From Prunella strophiata (taxonomy: Eukaryota; Chordata; Aves; Passeriformes; Prunellidae), in assembly GCA_036583965.1 (NCBI GenBank), contig JAZBQD010000005.1, positions 979,456 to 1,043,455 on the forward strand: 64,000 nucleotides of DNA, in the 5' to 3' direction. The notes under the pieces were generated by a model. It was given only the letters and a program-made list of their open reading frames with translations, was not told where the DNA came from and made no database searches. Position 1 is the first letter of the stretch, and every line of letters begins with the position of its first letter. Made by a program: the position numbers and the translations under genes. Positions 49,093 to 60,903 of this stretch are shown piece by piece.

Positions 49093-52000
49093 TCAGTCTT
49101 CCTCTTCCTCCTCCTCCTCTTCCAGGCAGCGGATTCGCTTCCTCCTGCCCCTGGGCTGTGGATCTTCCTCCTCCTCATCCTCCTCAGAGCGGGGAGCTGG
49201 TGGGGCTGGCTCAGTGTCTATGGATGGAGGGAGAGGGGAGAGGGCTGAGCCCCACAGGGATGTGGCAAAGGGGACAGGGACAGGACAACCCTGACCCAGC
49301 AGTGCCCCTGGTGACACCCAGAGCCCCCTCAGCCCCCCGGGAGCAAGCTGAACCCACCTGAGCTGCCACCATCCTCATCCTCATCCTCGCTGGCGAGCTC
49401 CCGGCGCCTCTTGGTGCGCGGCTGCGCTGGGCTGGGGACAGGGACGGGGACAGGGACAGGCTCCTCGCTGCAGGGGTTGGCACAGCTCAGCCCCACATGG
49501 GGAGGACACAGGGGGCCAGATCCCCTCCCCAGGAAGGGAGAAGACCCCCTCCCCAAATCAGGACCCCACAAGATAAGAAGGGGATTCCAGTCTCACCTCT
49601 CCGAGTCCGATCCCAGCCCTGCCGACAGCGGCTCTGCTGAGGGGCACAAGGAGGGGGGCTCAGAGCCAGCCCCACACCTGGGGGTCCCACACCCCCAGCC
49701 CCACCCCTCACCTGGAGCCGGGTCCTGGGGACACCTGGGTGGCTCTGGCAGCTCCTGGGGGGACCCTGAGGGGCCACGGTGGGCGATGGAGGCGGCCGCG
49801 CGCCGGAGCTGCTGCGGGGTGAGGGCGGCCGGGATGCGCCAGAAGGATTCCTGGGCTGGAGAGGGGGGACATTGCAGGGCTGGGCTGGGGACAAAGGGTG
49901 GATGGGACAGGGGTGGGGACAGGGGTGGGGGGGACAGGGACCTCACCTGCTCGTTGGCGGGGGGCCGCAGCCCCAGCTGCCGCAGCAGGGTCTGGAAGCG
50001 CCGGTCCTCCATGGCGTCCTCGTTCTCCTCCGTCAGCGGCACCAGCGGCACCGGGTGGGACACGCCTGGGCCGGGAGAGCCGTCAGCGGGACCCCCGACC
50101 CCACAACCCCTCCCTCCAACCCCAGCCGACCCCCACGCTGCTCACCGTCCTCCTCGCGGTCCCCTGCTGCTCTCCGCAGGCAGTTCTCCAGCCACCGCAG
50201 GGGCCCGGCCAGCCCTGGGGACAGCAGTAGGTGACACAGGGTCCGCCCCCTCGGCCAAACCCAGCTGGGGGTTCGGAGCCCCTCGCCCACCTTCCCGATG
50301 CAGGAGCTGCGCCAGGTCCTGCCCAGCCCCTTCCTCAGGCACCCAGTGCTCCTCCACGTGGCCTTCCTCTGCTTCATCCTCATCCTCCTCTTCCTCCTCC
50401 TCGCTGTCCTCATCCTCTCCTGAGCTGTCTTGGGCTGGCACAGCCGGGACACCTGTGGCAACCTGTGGGAGCCAGCAACGTTTGGGTGCCCAGGATGGGA
50501 CAGGCTCTGTTTGGGTGTGCCCCCAGGGTGGGCCAGCACCCCCAGCACCCTCCAGCCCCCCGTACCTGCCCGGGGCCGTGGCTCTTCCTCCGGCGTTTCT
50601 TGTACAGCTCCTTGCGTTCGGCCACCAGCCCCAGCCCCAGCAGCTTCTCCACCACCCGAGCCCGCGAGCGCCGCGCCGTCAGGCGCTTCATGATGTTCCC
50701 CAGGACGTCTGTGGGGAAAGGGGGGTCAGGCTGAGGGGGCTACAGGGGGGATTTTGGGGGTCTTCCCCCCGTGTCCAGCTCACCATCCGAGCCCTGGAAC
50801 TCCTCGAAGAGCCGCGTCAGCTCCTCCTCCTGCTCCTGAGTCCACAGCACGATGCGGGTGCCCTTCCTTGGGGGGGAAACAGATGTGGGTCCCTGCTCTG
50901 GGGGAAGGTGAGTCCCTGGCCTGCTCCCAGGGGTCCCTGAGCCATCCCTGGGGGTCCCTGCCCTGTCCCCAGGGTCCCTGACCATCCCCAAGGGATCCTT
51001 GCCCTGGGGGAAAATAGCTGTGGGTCCCTGCTCTGGGGGAAGGTGAGTCCCTGGCCTGTTCCCAGGGGTCCCTGAGCCATCCCTTGGGGGCCTGCCCTGT
51101 CCCCAGGGTCCCTGACCATCCCCAAGGGATCCTTGCCCTGGGGGAAAACAGCTGTGGGTCCCTGCCCTGGGGGAAGGTGAGTCCCTGCCCTGTCCCTGGG
51201 GTTCCCTGACCCATCCCTGAGGGTCCCTGTCCTGTCCCTGGGAGTCCCTGCCCTGTCCCCAGGGTCCCTGACCATCCCCAAGGGATCCTTGCCCTGGGGG
51301 AAAACAGCTGTGGGTCCCTGCCCCTGTCCTGTCTTTGTGGGTCCCTGCCCTGTCCCCAGGGGTCCTTGTCCCATCCCCGGGGGTCCCTGCCCTGTCCCCA
51401 GGGGTCCCTGCCCCATCCCCAGGGGTCCCCGACCCACCTCTCCCGTGGGAACTCCTTGGCACTGCTGGCCAGCCCCATCCTCACCAGCTGCTTCACCACC
51501 TGCCTCCGCGTCCTCCCGGGCGTCGGGAGATGGGCCAGGATGGCAGTGATGATGTCCCCACCTGTGGGACAGTGAGGATGCAGGGACAAAGCCCCTGCCA
51601 CCCCCCCCGGGGGTCCCACTGAGACCCCAGAGACTCCCAGTACCTTCCACCTCCTTGTACTTCCAGTACAGCTCCCGCAGCTCCTGCTCCTCCTGGGGGC
51701 TCCAGGGAGGGACCCGGCTCCGGGTGGTCCTGGGGAGGGGCAGAAGGGAGGTGAGGGGAGGGAAGGGGAGAGGGGGTGGCAGCCCCCTCCCCAGCCCCAC
51801 TCACCCCTCTCCCTCCTGCAGGGAGCTGTAGCCCTTGGTCATCTCACAGACGATGGCTGGGCTCTTCCAGAAGAGCAGCTCCACAAAGGCCTTTTTGTTG
51901 GTGGCCGCCAGCGCAAAGAACTTGCCCAGGATGAACTTGGCCAAGGTCACCAACTCCTGGGGACAGCAGGAGGGAGAGAGGGGCTGGAGGACACCAGGGA

Positions 52001-55000
52001 TAGAGAGTGGGGGTGGGGGACACTGGGGATAAAAAGTAGGGCTGGAGGACACTGGGGACAGAGAGTGAGGCTGAGAGAAATTTGGAATACAGAGCAGGGC
52101 TGGGGAACAACAAGGATGGACAGAGGGGCTGGGGGATGTGGGCACAGAGAGAGGGGCTGGGGGACACCAGGGATGGACAGAGAGGAGGGGATTCTGGGGA
52201 CTGAGTGGGGCTGGGGGCTGCAGAGACAGGGCAGGGCTGGGAGATTCTGGGGATTGAGTGGGGCTGGGGGCTGCAGGAGTGAGTGGGGCTGGGGGCTGCA
52301 GGTAAAGAACAGGGCTGAGGGCTGCAGGGACAGAGCAGGGCTGGGAGATTCTGGGGACTGAGTGGGGCTGGGGGCTGCATGTACAGAACAGGGCTAGGAG
52401 ATTCTGGGGACTCGGGGGGATTGGGAAGGGATAAGGGCTGCAGGGACAGAGCAGGGCTGGGAGATTCTGGGGACTGAGTGGGGCTGGGGGCTGCAGGAGT
52501 GAGTGGGGCTGGGGGCTGCAGGGACAGAGCAGGGCTGGGAGATTCTGGGGACTGAGTGGGGCTGGGGGCTGCAGGGACAGAGCAGGGCTGGGAGATTCTG
52601 GGGACTGAGTGGGGCTGGGGGCTGCAGGGACAGAGCAGGGCTGGGAGATTCTGGGGACTGAGTGGGGCTGGGGGCTGCAGGGACAGAGCAGGGCTGGGAG
52701 ATTCTGGGGACTGAGTGGGGCTGGGGGCTGCAGGTACAGAACAGGGCTAGGAGATTCTGGGGACTCGGGGGGATAAGGGCGGCAGGGACAGAGCAGGGCT
52801 GGGAGATTCTGGGGACTGGGGCTGGGGGCTGCAGGGAGTGAGTGGGGCTGGGGGCTGCAGAGACAGGGCAGGGCTGGGAGATTCTGGGGACTGAGTGGGG
52901 CTGGGGGCTGCAGGAGTGAGTGGGGCTGGGGGCTGCAGAGACAGGGCAGGGCTGGGAGATTCTGGGGACTGAGTGGGGCTGGGGGCTGCAGGAGTGAGTG
53001 GGGCTGGGGGCTGCAGAGACAGGGCAGGGCTGGGAGATTCTGGGGACTGAGTGGGGCTGGGGGCTGCAGAGACAGGGCAGGGCTGGGAGATTCTGGGGAT
53101 TGAGTGGGGCTGGGGGCTGCAGGTAAAGAACAGGGCTGAGGGCTGCAGGGACAGAGCAGGGCTGGGAGATTCTGGGGACTGAGTGGGGCTGGGGGCTGCA
53201 GGGACAGAGCAGGGCTGGGGGATTCTGGGGACTGAGTGGGGCTGGGGGCTGCAGGGACAGAGCAGGGCTGGGAGATTCTGGGGACTGAGTGGGGCTGGGG
53301 GCTGCAGGGAGTGAGTGGGGCTGGGGGCTGCAGGGACAGAGCAGGGCTGGGAGATTCTGGGGACTGAGGTGGGGCTGGGGGCTGCAGGGACAGAGCAGGG
53401 CTGGGAGATTCTAGGGACTGAGTGGGGCTGGGGGCTGCAGGGAGTGAGTGGGACTGGGAGCTGCAGGGACAGAGCAAGGCTGGAAGATTCTGGGGACTGA
53501 ATAGGGCTGGGGGCTGCAGGGACAGAGCAGGGCTGGGAGATTCTGGGGACTGAGTGGGGCTGGGGGCTGCAGGGAGTGAGTGGGGCTGGGGGCTGCAGGG
53601 ACAGAGCAGGGCTGGGAGATTCTGGGGACTGAGTGGGGCTGGGGGCTGCAGGGAGTGAGTGGGGCTGGGGGCTGCAGGGACAGAGCAGGGCTGGGAGATT
53701 CTGGGGACTGAGTGGGGCTGGGGGCTGCAGGGACAGAGCAGGGCTGGGAGATTCTGGGGACTGAGTGGGGCTGGGGGCTGCAGGGAGTGAGTGGGGCTGG
53801 GGGCTGCAGGGAGTGAGTGGGGCTGGGGGCTGCAGGGAGTGAGTGGGGCTGGGGGCTGCAGGGACAGAGCAGGGCTGGGAGATTCTGGGGACTGAGTGGG
53901 GCTGGGGGCTGCAGGGACAGAGCAGGGCTGGGAGATTCTGGGGACTGAGTGGGGCTGGGGGCTGCAGGGACAGAGCAGGGCTGGGAGATTCTGGGGACTG
54001 AGTGGGGCTGGGGGCTGCAGGGACAGAGCAGGGCTGGGAGATTCTGGGGACTGAGTGGGGCTGGGGGCTGCAGGGACAGAGCAGGGCTGGGAGATTCTGG
54101 GGACTGAGTGGGGCTGGGGGCTGCAGGGAGTGAGTGGGGCTGGGGGCTGCAGGGAGTGAGTGGGGCTGGGGGCTGCAGAGACAGGGCAGGGCTGGGAGAT
54201 TCTGGGGACTGAGTGGGGCTGGGGGCTGCAGGGACAGAGCAGGGCTGGGAGATTCTGGGGACTGAGTGGGGCTGGGGGCTGCAGGGACAGAGCAGGGCTG
54301 GGAGATTCTGGGGACTGAGTGGGGCTGGGGGCTGCAGGGAGTGAGTGGGGCTGGGGGCTGCAGGGACAGAGCAGGGCTGGGAGATTCTGGGGACTCAGGA
54401 GGGGCTGAGGGCTGCAGGGACAGAGCAGGGCTGGGATATTCTAGGGACTGAGTGGGGCTGGGGGCTGCAGGGAGTGAGTGGGACTGGGAGCTGCAGGGAC
54501 AGAGCAAGGCTGGAAGATTCTGGGGACTGAATAGGGCTGGGAGATGTTGGGAACTGAGCAGGGCTGGGGGCTGGGGACTGAGTGGGGCTGGGGGCTGCAG
54601 GACAGAGCCCTCCCGGGGTGGGTGACTCAGGGCCCTGTCTGACCTGGTGAGCAGCAGCCGCGGGGTCGCTGAGCAGGCGGTGGAAGAGGGCGAAGAGGGA
54701 GAGCTGGAAGAGCAGCGGCTCCATGTGCAGGTCGCGGGCCAGGCGGTGCAGCAGGCGCGCCGCGCAGTGGTTGGTGCGGGCGCTGTTCCGCGCGTAGCCC
54801 GCAGCAGCAGCACCAGTGCCCGCACCACGGGGGCACAGGCAAACCTGCCCGGCAGCCCTGTTAGCATGGCTGCCCAGCAGAGGGACCCCCTACCCCTCCC
54901 CAAACCCTTCTCACCGCTTCAGGTAGTCGAGGAAGTTGAATTCTTTCTCTGATACATGTAGGGTCTGCTCTTCCTCTTCCTCGTCCTCCTCTTCTTCTTC

Positions 55001-58000
55001 CTCTGGCTCGGGTTCGGGGGGTGTGTGCCCTGTGGTGGGATGTGCTGAGGGTCTGCGGTGCCCTCGCCCAAAGTTTTCCCACTTCCCAGTGCCACAGGTG
55101 GGCACTCACTGGGCAGGGGAGCGACGAGGATCTCCCGCAGCAGCCGGGTCTCCTCGGAGGGCTCCATGTCCGCGGATCCAAACACGTCCCCTTCAGGGCC
55201 ACACCTCCCTGGGGACAGTGGGACAGGCTGGCACTGTGTCCCCACGCTCTGGGCATGAGATGGGCACCCCGGTGCTGGTACCTGGCTGAGCGCAGCAGCT
55301 GCAGGGCCTGGGGCACGCGGGAATCCCGCAGGCACTCCTGGATCTGCAGCAGAGCCTCCGCGCGCTGCTCCTCCACCGGCGTCTCCGAGGCGGCGTCGAA
55401 GGGCACCACGTCCTCGGGGAGGGGCACCTCACCCTGGGGAAGAACCGGGTTACACCGTGCCCCACCAGCACCCCCAGAACCCCCCGTCGGGCCAGACCCT
55501 TCCCTGGTACCTCCAGGCAGGCCTGGAGCTGTGAGGCCAATCCTTCCCACAGCTGCTCCAGCTCTTCAGCACTGGGTGCGGCGGCGGCCGCCGGCACGTG
55601 AGGCTTCTTCTTCTTCCTCCGCACACGTTTGCTCTGGGGGGCAAGGATGGGGTCAGGAGGGGCTGCCTGACCCCCAGGGACCCCCAAGCAGGGCAGCCAG
55701 ACCCCACCTGCACCACGAGGTTGGCACGGCCGCGGCAGAAGCGCTCCAGCATGCGGAGGAAGAGGTGGGCAGTCTCCACCAGGTCCCGCAGGAAGCTGCG
55801 CGGCTGCTTGGTCTCGTCGAACTTGCGGAAGAGCGTGAGGAAGAGCTCCCGGTATTCCATCAGGTAGAAGATGTTGCCTGGGGAGGAGGGTGGCAGTGGG
55901 AAGGGCTGGGTCAGGGACACCCCAGGGACGGGCAGAGAGACAGAGGGACTCACTCTTGATGACCTGGCTGCTGTCGCGCACCGCCTGCTCCGGGGAGCGG
56001 TCCATCTCCTGCACCGTCCGCAGCAGCTCCTGGTAGGCCTTCAGGGCCAAGTGCATCCTGGGCATGGCAGTGGAGGGGGGTCACAGGTGCCCAGGAGGGT
56101 TCCAGGTGCCATGGGGAACCCAGGTACTTGGGGGGTCCCAAGTACTGTTGGAGTTCCAGGCACTCCAAGTCCCAAATGCCCAAGGGGGTCCCAGGCAACA
56201 CAGAGAGTCCCAGGTGCCCAGGGGTTCCTGGGTTCCCAGGGTATTCCAGGCACCAGGGAGGTCATAAGTGACCTGGGGGGTCCCAGGCACCAGGGGTGTC
56301 CCAGGTGTCCAGGGGGTCCCAGGCACCAGGGGATCCCAAGTAGCTGAGGGTGCCAGACACCAAAGGGGGTCCAGGTGCCTTGGGGTCTCCCAGGTATCCA
56401 AGGGGTCCCAGGCACTGTGGGGATCCCAGATACTCTGGAGGTCCCAGGTGCCCAGAAGGTCCCACACACCATGGGGAGTCTCAAGAAGAATCCCAGCTAT
56501 TGGGATTCACCACCAAAGGGTGTCCAAAGTGCCTTGGGGTCTCCCAGGTATCCAAGGGGTTCCAGGCACCTGGGGGTGTCCCAGATACTCTGGGGGTCCC
56601 AGGTACCACGAGAAGTCCTCAAGGACAATCCCACGTTACTGGGATTCACCACCAAAGAGTGTCCCAGGTGCACTGGTGCTCACCTGCGGGCCCAGGTTGT
56701 TGCCTCCTTCTTGTCCATCAGTGCCATCTCGTAGTAGGTGGTGAGGTTCTGCTCGATGAAGTGGAAGGCTCGGACGCCCACGGTCTCGGACACCAGCTCG
56801 GGCCGGAAGCCGTGCAGCCGGTTGAAGGCCATGAAGAAGGCAGTGGCCCACAGGTAATAAGTCTCATCGTGCTGCTGAGCCTTCTCCCGCACCAGCTGGT
56901 CCTGGGTGGGCGACCAGGGGGATCTCAGCGAGGGTCCCACAGCCTGGAGAGGGGATCCCAGCCCTCCAGCCCCTCACCTTGACCAGCAGCATCAGGCGGT
57001 TGTAGCAGCCCTCCAGGAAGTCCTGGCAGAAGTGGCGCAGGAAGAGGCGGACGTTGCGGGCGGAGCGGCGCGAGGGCTCGGCCTCGGGGGCGGCCTGGCG
57101 GCGCCGGGGCAGCCGCCGGGGCTCCTTGCCCAGGTCGTGGCTGTAGCTCTTCAGCTGAAGGGGATGGAGTGGTCAGATTTATCCCTGGTGCCTGCCTCCC
57201 TGGCTCCGTGCCACCCACCATGTCCTTGTCCCTGTTCCTGCAACCCCATCACGTCCCTGGTTCTGATGCTCCACATCCCATCTTCCAATCCTGTGTCCTA
57301 CCTATGTTCCTGTCCCTGTGCCCCCCACCCGTGTTCCCATCTCAATGCCATGTCCCCATCCCAGTGCCCCCCACCATGCCCCACACCGTGTCCCTTGTCC
57401 CAATAGCCCCCTCTGCATCCTTGGCTCTGTGCCCCCTGCCACCTGCCCAGCCCATGCCCCCAACCAAATCCCTGCCCCTGTGCCCCCTACCATGTCCTTA
57501 TCCCTGTGCCTACTTCCACCTCCCCGGTTGTGTGCCCCCCACCCACACCCACATCCCAGAGTCACCTTGACCCCATGCCCCCACACCACATCTTTAGCCT
57601 TGTATCCCACCCACATTCCTGTTTCCCTACCCCTTACCCTGTCCCCAGCCCCGTGCCCCTCACCACATTCCTGCACCTCGTCCCTCCACCCCGTGCCACA
57701 TCCCCAGCACCACGTCCCACACCCACCCCTGTCCCCACGCCCCCTGCCACGTCCCCAGCCCTGTGCCCTTGCCCCCCACTCACATTGTGCAGCCCTTTGT
57801 GGAACACCACATCCCTGTCCCCGATGGATTTGACACCCTGCAGGACGTAGGAGCCACCAAAGCGGGAATGCCTGGGCAGGGGACAGGGGCTGAGTGATGC
57901 TGTCCCCACCTTGGGGGTCCCACCCCTGCCTCGGGGGTGCCCCCTCCTCACCTGGACGTGCGCTGCAGTGCCCGGGCTCTCTTCTCTGCCAGCTCTCTCT

Positions 58001-59519
58001 GCCTCAAGGTCTCCAGTTCCCTCGTGTCCTCCCCGTGCTCAGCCCCTGCTGTCCCCTGTCCCAGCGCCGCCAGCTCCTCCGGGCTCTGCCAGCAGCTCTG
58101 TCAGCACTCTGGTGGCTTGCCACCCTGCCCTGCCACCCCTGGCCCAGCTCACCTGGTCACGGAACATGAGGGAGATGATCTCCAGGACGTGCAGAGCCCA
58201 CTGCTGCTCCACCTGGGCGCTGGCCAGGAATTTGAGCAGGTCGTCCATGCCGCTGATGTGCAGCGCCCACAGCACCCGGTCGTGCACGCTGGCATCACCA
58301 TCCACGCCCTGCTGGGGGGTGGTGGCAGTCGTGTCAGGGTCCCCGTGGTGCCACCACGGCCCCAGACCTGTCAGGGGAGGCAGGGAAGGGCCCTGTCCTG
58401 GTACCTGCTCCTCCGTGGGGTCCGGGGGCACGTGCAGCACGTTGCGCACCAGCAGCAGGATCCTCTCGATCAGCAGCGTGTCCTCCTCCTGCCTCTGCTC
58501 CCAGTCCTGGGGGGACACAGCTGGCAGGGACCCCCACAGCCCCTCCCCGGGGGTCCCTGGCAGGGGAGGACCCCACAGCCCTGCAGGAGGATAGACCCTG
58601 CAGCCCCTGAGAGACCCCAGCAGGGACAGACCCCACAGCCCCTGAGGGACCCCTGACAAGGACAGACCCCACAGCCCCTGAGAGATTCCCAGCAAGGACA
58701 GATCCCACAGCCCCCAGAGCAGGGATGGACCCTGAAGCCCCCTGGTAATTCCAAGACCCTGCAGCCCCCACAGGAACCCCCAGCAGGAACAGACCCTGCA
58801 GCCCCTTGGGGATCCCCAGCAGGGACACCACCCCCAGCCCCCCGAGGACAGGGGACTCACCAGCTGCAGGAGGTTGTAGAGCTTCTCACTGAGCACCACA
58901 AACACCTTCTCACTGGCAAAAGCCTGCAGAGACCCCACGTGAGCAAAAGAACGTGGGCAAAGCCCCCCACCCATGGCATGTCCCTGGGCAGACTCACCTC
59001 CTTGTAGGCCTGCAGGTAGGACAGCACCTGGAGAAAGTGGTGGCGGGAGGTGGCATCTGCTGGCACCTTCCCAAAGCACAGCAGGGCCGGCTGTGTCAGG
59101 TTCACCATCAACCTGTGAGGGAGCAGAGGGCTGTGAAGGACACACACCCCTCACCGGGCCACCCCCGGCCACAGCCCTGCCCTTTGATACCTGATGATGG
59201 CGTCGAAGAGCACTTTCTCCTGGGGGTACTGCACCAGGATGGGCAGGAGGTCGTTCTGCAGGATTTGAGCCGCCCCCAGCTGCTGCCGCACGTCCCGGGT
59301 CTCGTCCTCATGGCGCAGGTACCGAATCAGGTCCTTGACGCTCTCTGGGGACACGGGGCCATCAGTCCTCGCCGCCCCCGGCCCCTGCCGCCCCCTCTCC
59401 CGCCCCCCCGGTGCCCACCTACCCAGGCAGTCGGGCTCCCGGTGGTACACGTCGCCCTCCAGGTAGCCCAGGGCGCTGCAGGTGGCCAGGAGCTCGCAGT
59501 TCATCATGTACCAGTCCAT
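49093..59519 (-). CDS. TIMELESS: TIMELESS replication-fork protection protein
   Basis: With TIPIN, TIMELESS stabilises stalled replication forks and supports checkpoint signalling in the nucleus; a link to the circadian clock is also described. Twenty-nine coding exons run leftward from the start at 59519 ([20 protein letters not shown]) to the stop at 49093. Examples: 59423-59519, 59191-59344, 58998-59112, 56978-57154, 56684-56901, 55708-55877, 54644-54844, 51805-51956, 50566-50708, 49947-50065 and 49093-49217. Conserved blocks: [129 protein letters not shown] and an acidic tail. Exon phases agree throughout except for an extra C in exon 15 (near 55196-55200) and a missing base in exon 17 (near 54798-54801). 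Corrected, the protein has about 1210 residues, close to 1208 in human. Paralogue TIM/Timeout is not implied. Confidence 0.97.
50880..51430. repeat. Minisatellite in TIMELESS intron 20
   Basis: Blocks of gggtccctgaccatccccaa, gggatccttgccctggggg and aaacagctgtgggtccctg recur three to four times. Shorter ccctgtccccaggggtccctg units fill the right end. Confidence 0.85.
51990..54610. repeat. 2.6-kb, 53-bp minisatellite in TIMELESS intron 17
   Basis: The main unit is 53 bp (gggctgggggctgcagggac, then agagcagggctgggagattc, then tggggactgagtg). A 26-bp short form, gggctgggggctgcagggag plus tgagtg, is mixed in. Roughly 50 units. It fills nearly the whole 2.7-kb intron. Confidence 0.97.
56090..56660. 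repeat. Minisatellite in TIMELESS intron 10
   Basis: Degenerate units of 25-35 bp such as ggggtcccaggcaccagggg and ccaggtatccaagggg. A longer segment is duplicated (56480-56540 and 56610-56665 share gggattcaccaccaaag). Confidence 0.8.
57180..57780. repeat. C-rich low-complexity intron 8 of TIMELESS
   Basis: Loose repeats of ccctgtgccccccacca and catgtccctgtccc over 600 bp. No exon within it. Confidence 0.75.
58525..58850. repeat. Minisatellite in TIMELESS intron 4
   Basis: About eight copies of a 36-40 bp unit containing cccagcagggacagacccca and cagcccctgagggacc. Confidence 0.85.
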
Positions 59520-60269
59520 GCAGCGCGGGGCTGCGCACGGGACCGGCACCGGGGGCCACCTGCGGGCCACTGTCAGCACTGGGGACCCCCGGGCTGGGCT
59601 TCTCCCACCCGTTCTGGGCTCCCCCGGTGCTGGTCCCGGTTCCCCAGATCCCGGGGCACCCTCCGGTCCCAGTCTGCCCAACACCGATGAACCTCCCAGG
59701 CTTGATCTCGCTCGGTACCGGACCGCAATGATCCCAGAGCATCCCCCAGGCTCCGGTACCACCTCGGTCCCAGCGCCGGTCCCGGTCCACCCCGATACCG
59801 GCGCATCCCAAGTCCCGGTTTCTCCGATTCCATATCGCCCCCCCGGTTTGGGTTCCCCCATTCCCGGTCACACCCCGATCCCAGTCGGTCCCGGAGCATT
59901 CCTGACCCCCCCATCCCCCGCCCAATCCCGGATCTCAGCCCCCGGTTCCCCCCGGACCCCCCTGATCCCGGAGCACTCCCGGGGCCCGCCGATCCCGGAA
60001 CACCCTCCAGAGCCCGGAGCACGCGGAGGCCCCGGTTCCCCCGATCCCGTACCAACCCCCCCCGTTCCGATCCCGAACCCCCCCCGGTTCGGTGACCCCG
60101 GATCACCCCCAGTCCCCGGTGCTCCCGGGCGGTCCTGGGACACTCCCCGCCCCCGGACCCCCGGTTCTCCCCCGGTGCCGGCCCCCGTCCCGCTCACCGC
60201 CGCCCCGTCCCCGCCGCCCTCACGGCCGCGCTCCCGGTCCCGGCGCGGGGGCGGCGTTACACAACCGGC

Positions 60270-60316
60270 CCAGTTCCCGCGGGCCGAGGCCCCGCCCCGC
60301 CCGCACCCTTCAAACG
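60270..60316 (-). promoter_or_regulatory. TIMELESS: TIMELESS promoter: E2F-like and CHR elements
   Basis: Inside a CpG island about 0.75 kb upstream of the start codon are an E2F-like site (gttcccgcggg, near 60272) and, 35 bp away, ttcaaa at 60309-60314. The latter reads TTTGAA (cell-cycle homology region) on the minus strand. This pair is typical of S-phase genes repressed in G0/G1, which suits TIMELESS. Transcription start not mapped. Confidence 0.45.
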
Positions 60317-60680
60317 GCAACTCCCCCTGAGGGACGGTGCTCCCCCTACTGTCCCCCCCTCTCCGCACGCCCCCCCGCCGTCCATCACGGGCACAAACCG
60401 GCGGCTCGGTGCCTCGGGGTGCCCCCAATCCTCCCGCCCTCGCCCTGCGGCGCTGAGGGGTGGAAGACGGGAGGGGCTCATGGCGGGGATGGGACGCGGT
60501 GGTGGCGTTGCCCTTTTAAGAACGGCGCTGGCTGGGCGGGGCCTGCCCCGGGCGCGGGAACGGGCGGCACCTCCCGCCACCCGCCGGGCGGGCTCCGGTG
60601 TCCCCGCCCCCCCCAGTTCGGTCCCTCCCGGTTCCCGGTGCCGGGCACGGCCGCGAGCGGTTACCAAAATAAAGAGCAGG

Positions 60681-60686
60681 TTTAAT
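60681..60686 (-). terminator. MIP: Candidate MIP polyadenylation signal
   Basis: ATTAAA on the minus strand (plus tttaat), about 220 nt beyond the MIP stop codon. No AATAAA is present in the interval on this strand. Confidence 0.45.
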
Positions 60687-60903
60687 TCACCGAACACAGA
60701 AGTCCCGCCGCGGCGGGGCGGGGCGGCCCCGGGCCGGTACGGGCGGCCCCGGACAAGCCCGGTGGCCGGTTCCCGGTAGCGGGGCCCCGCCGCCGCCCGC
60801 CCGCCGCGCCGCGCCGCACACACACGCACCACACGCACCGCGGCGGCCCCGTCACAGCAAAAGCAGCGGCGGGCGCGGGGCCGCGCCCCGGGACGGGCCC
60901 CCG

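Noticed and set aside
51801..54903. Long minus-strand [14 protein letters not shown] frames
   Set aside because: Translation of the 53-bp minisatellite in TIMELESS intron 17. True exons at each end use their own borders.
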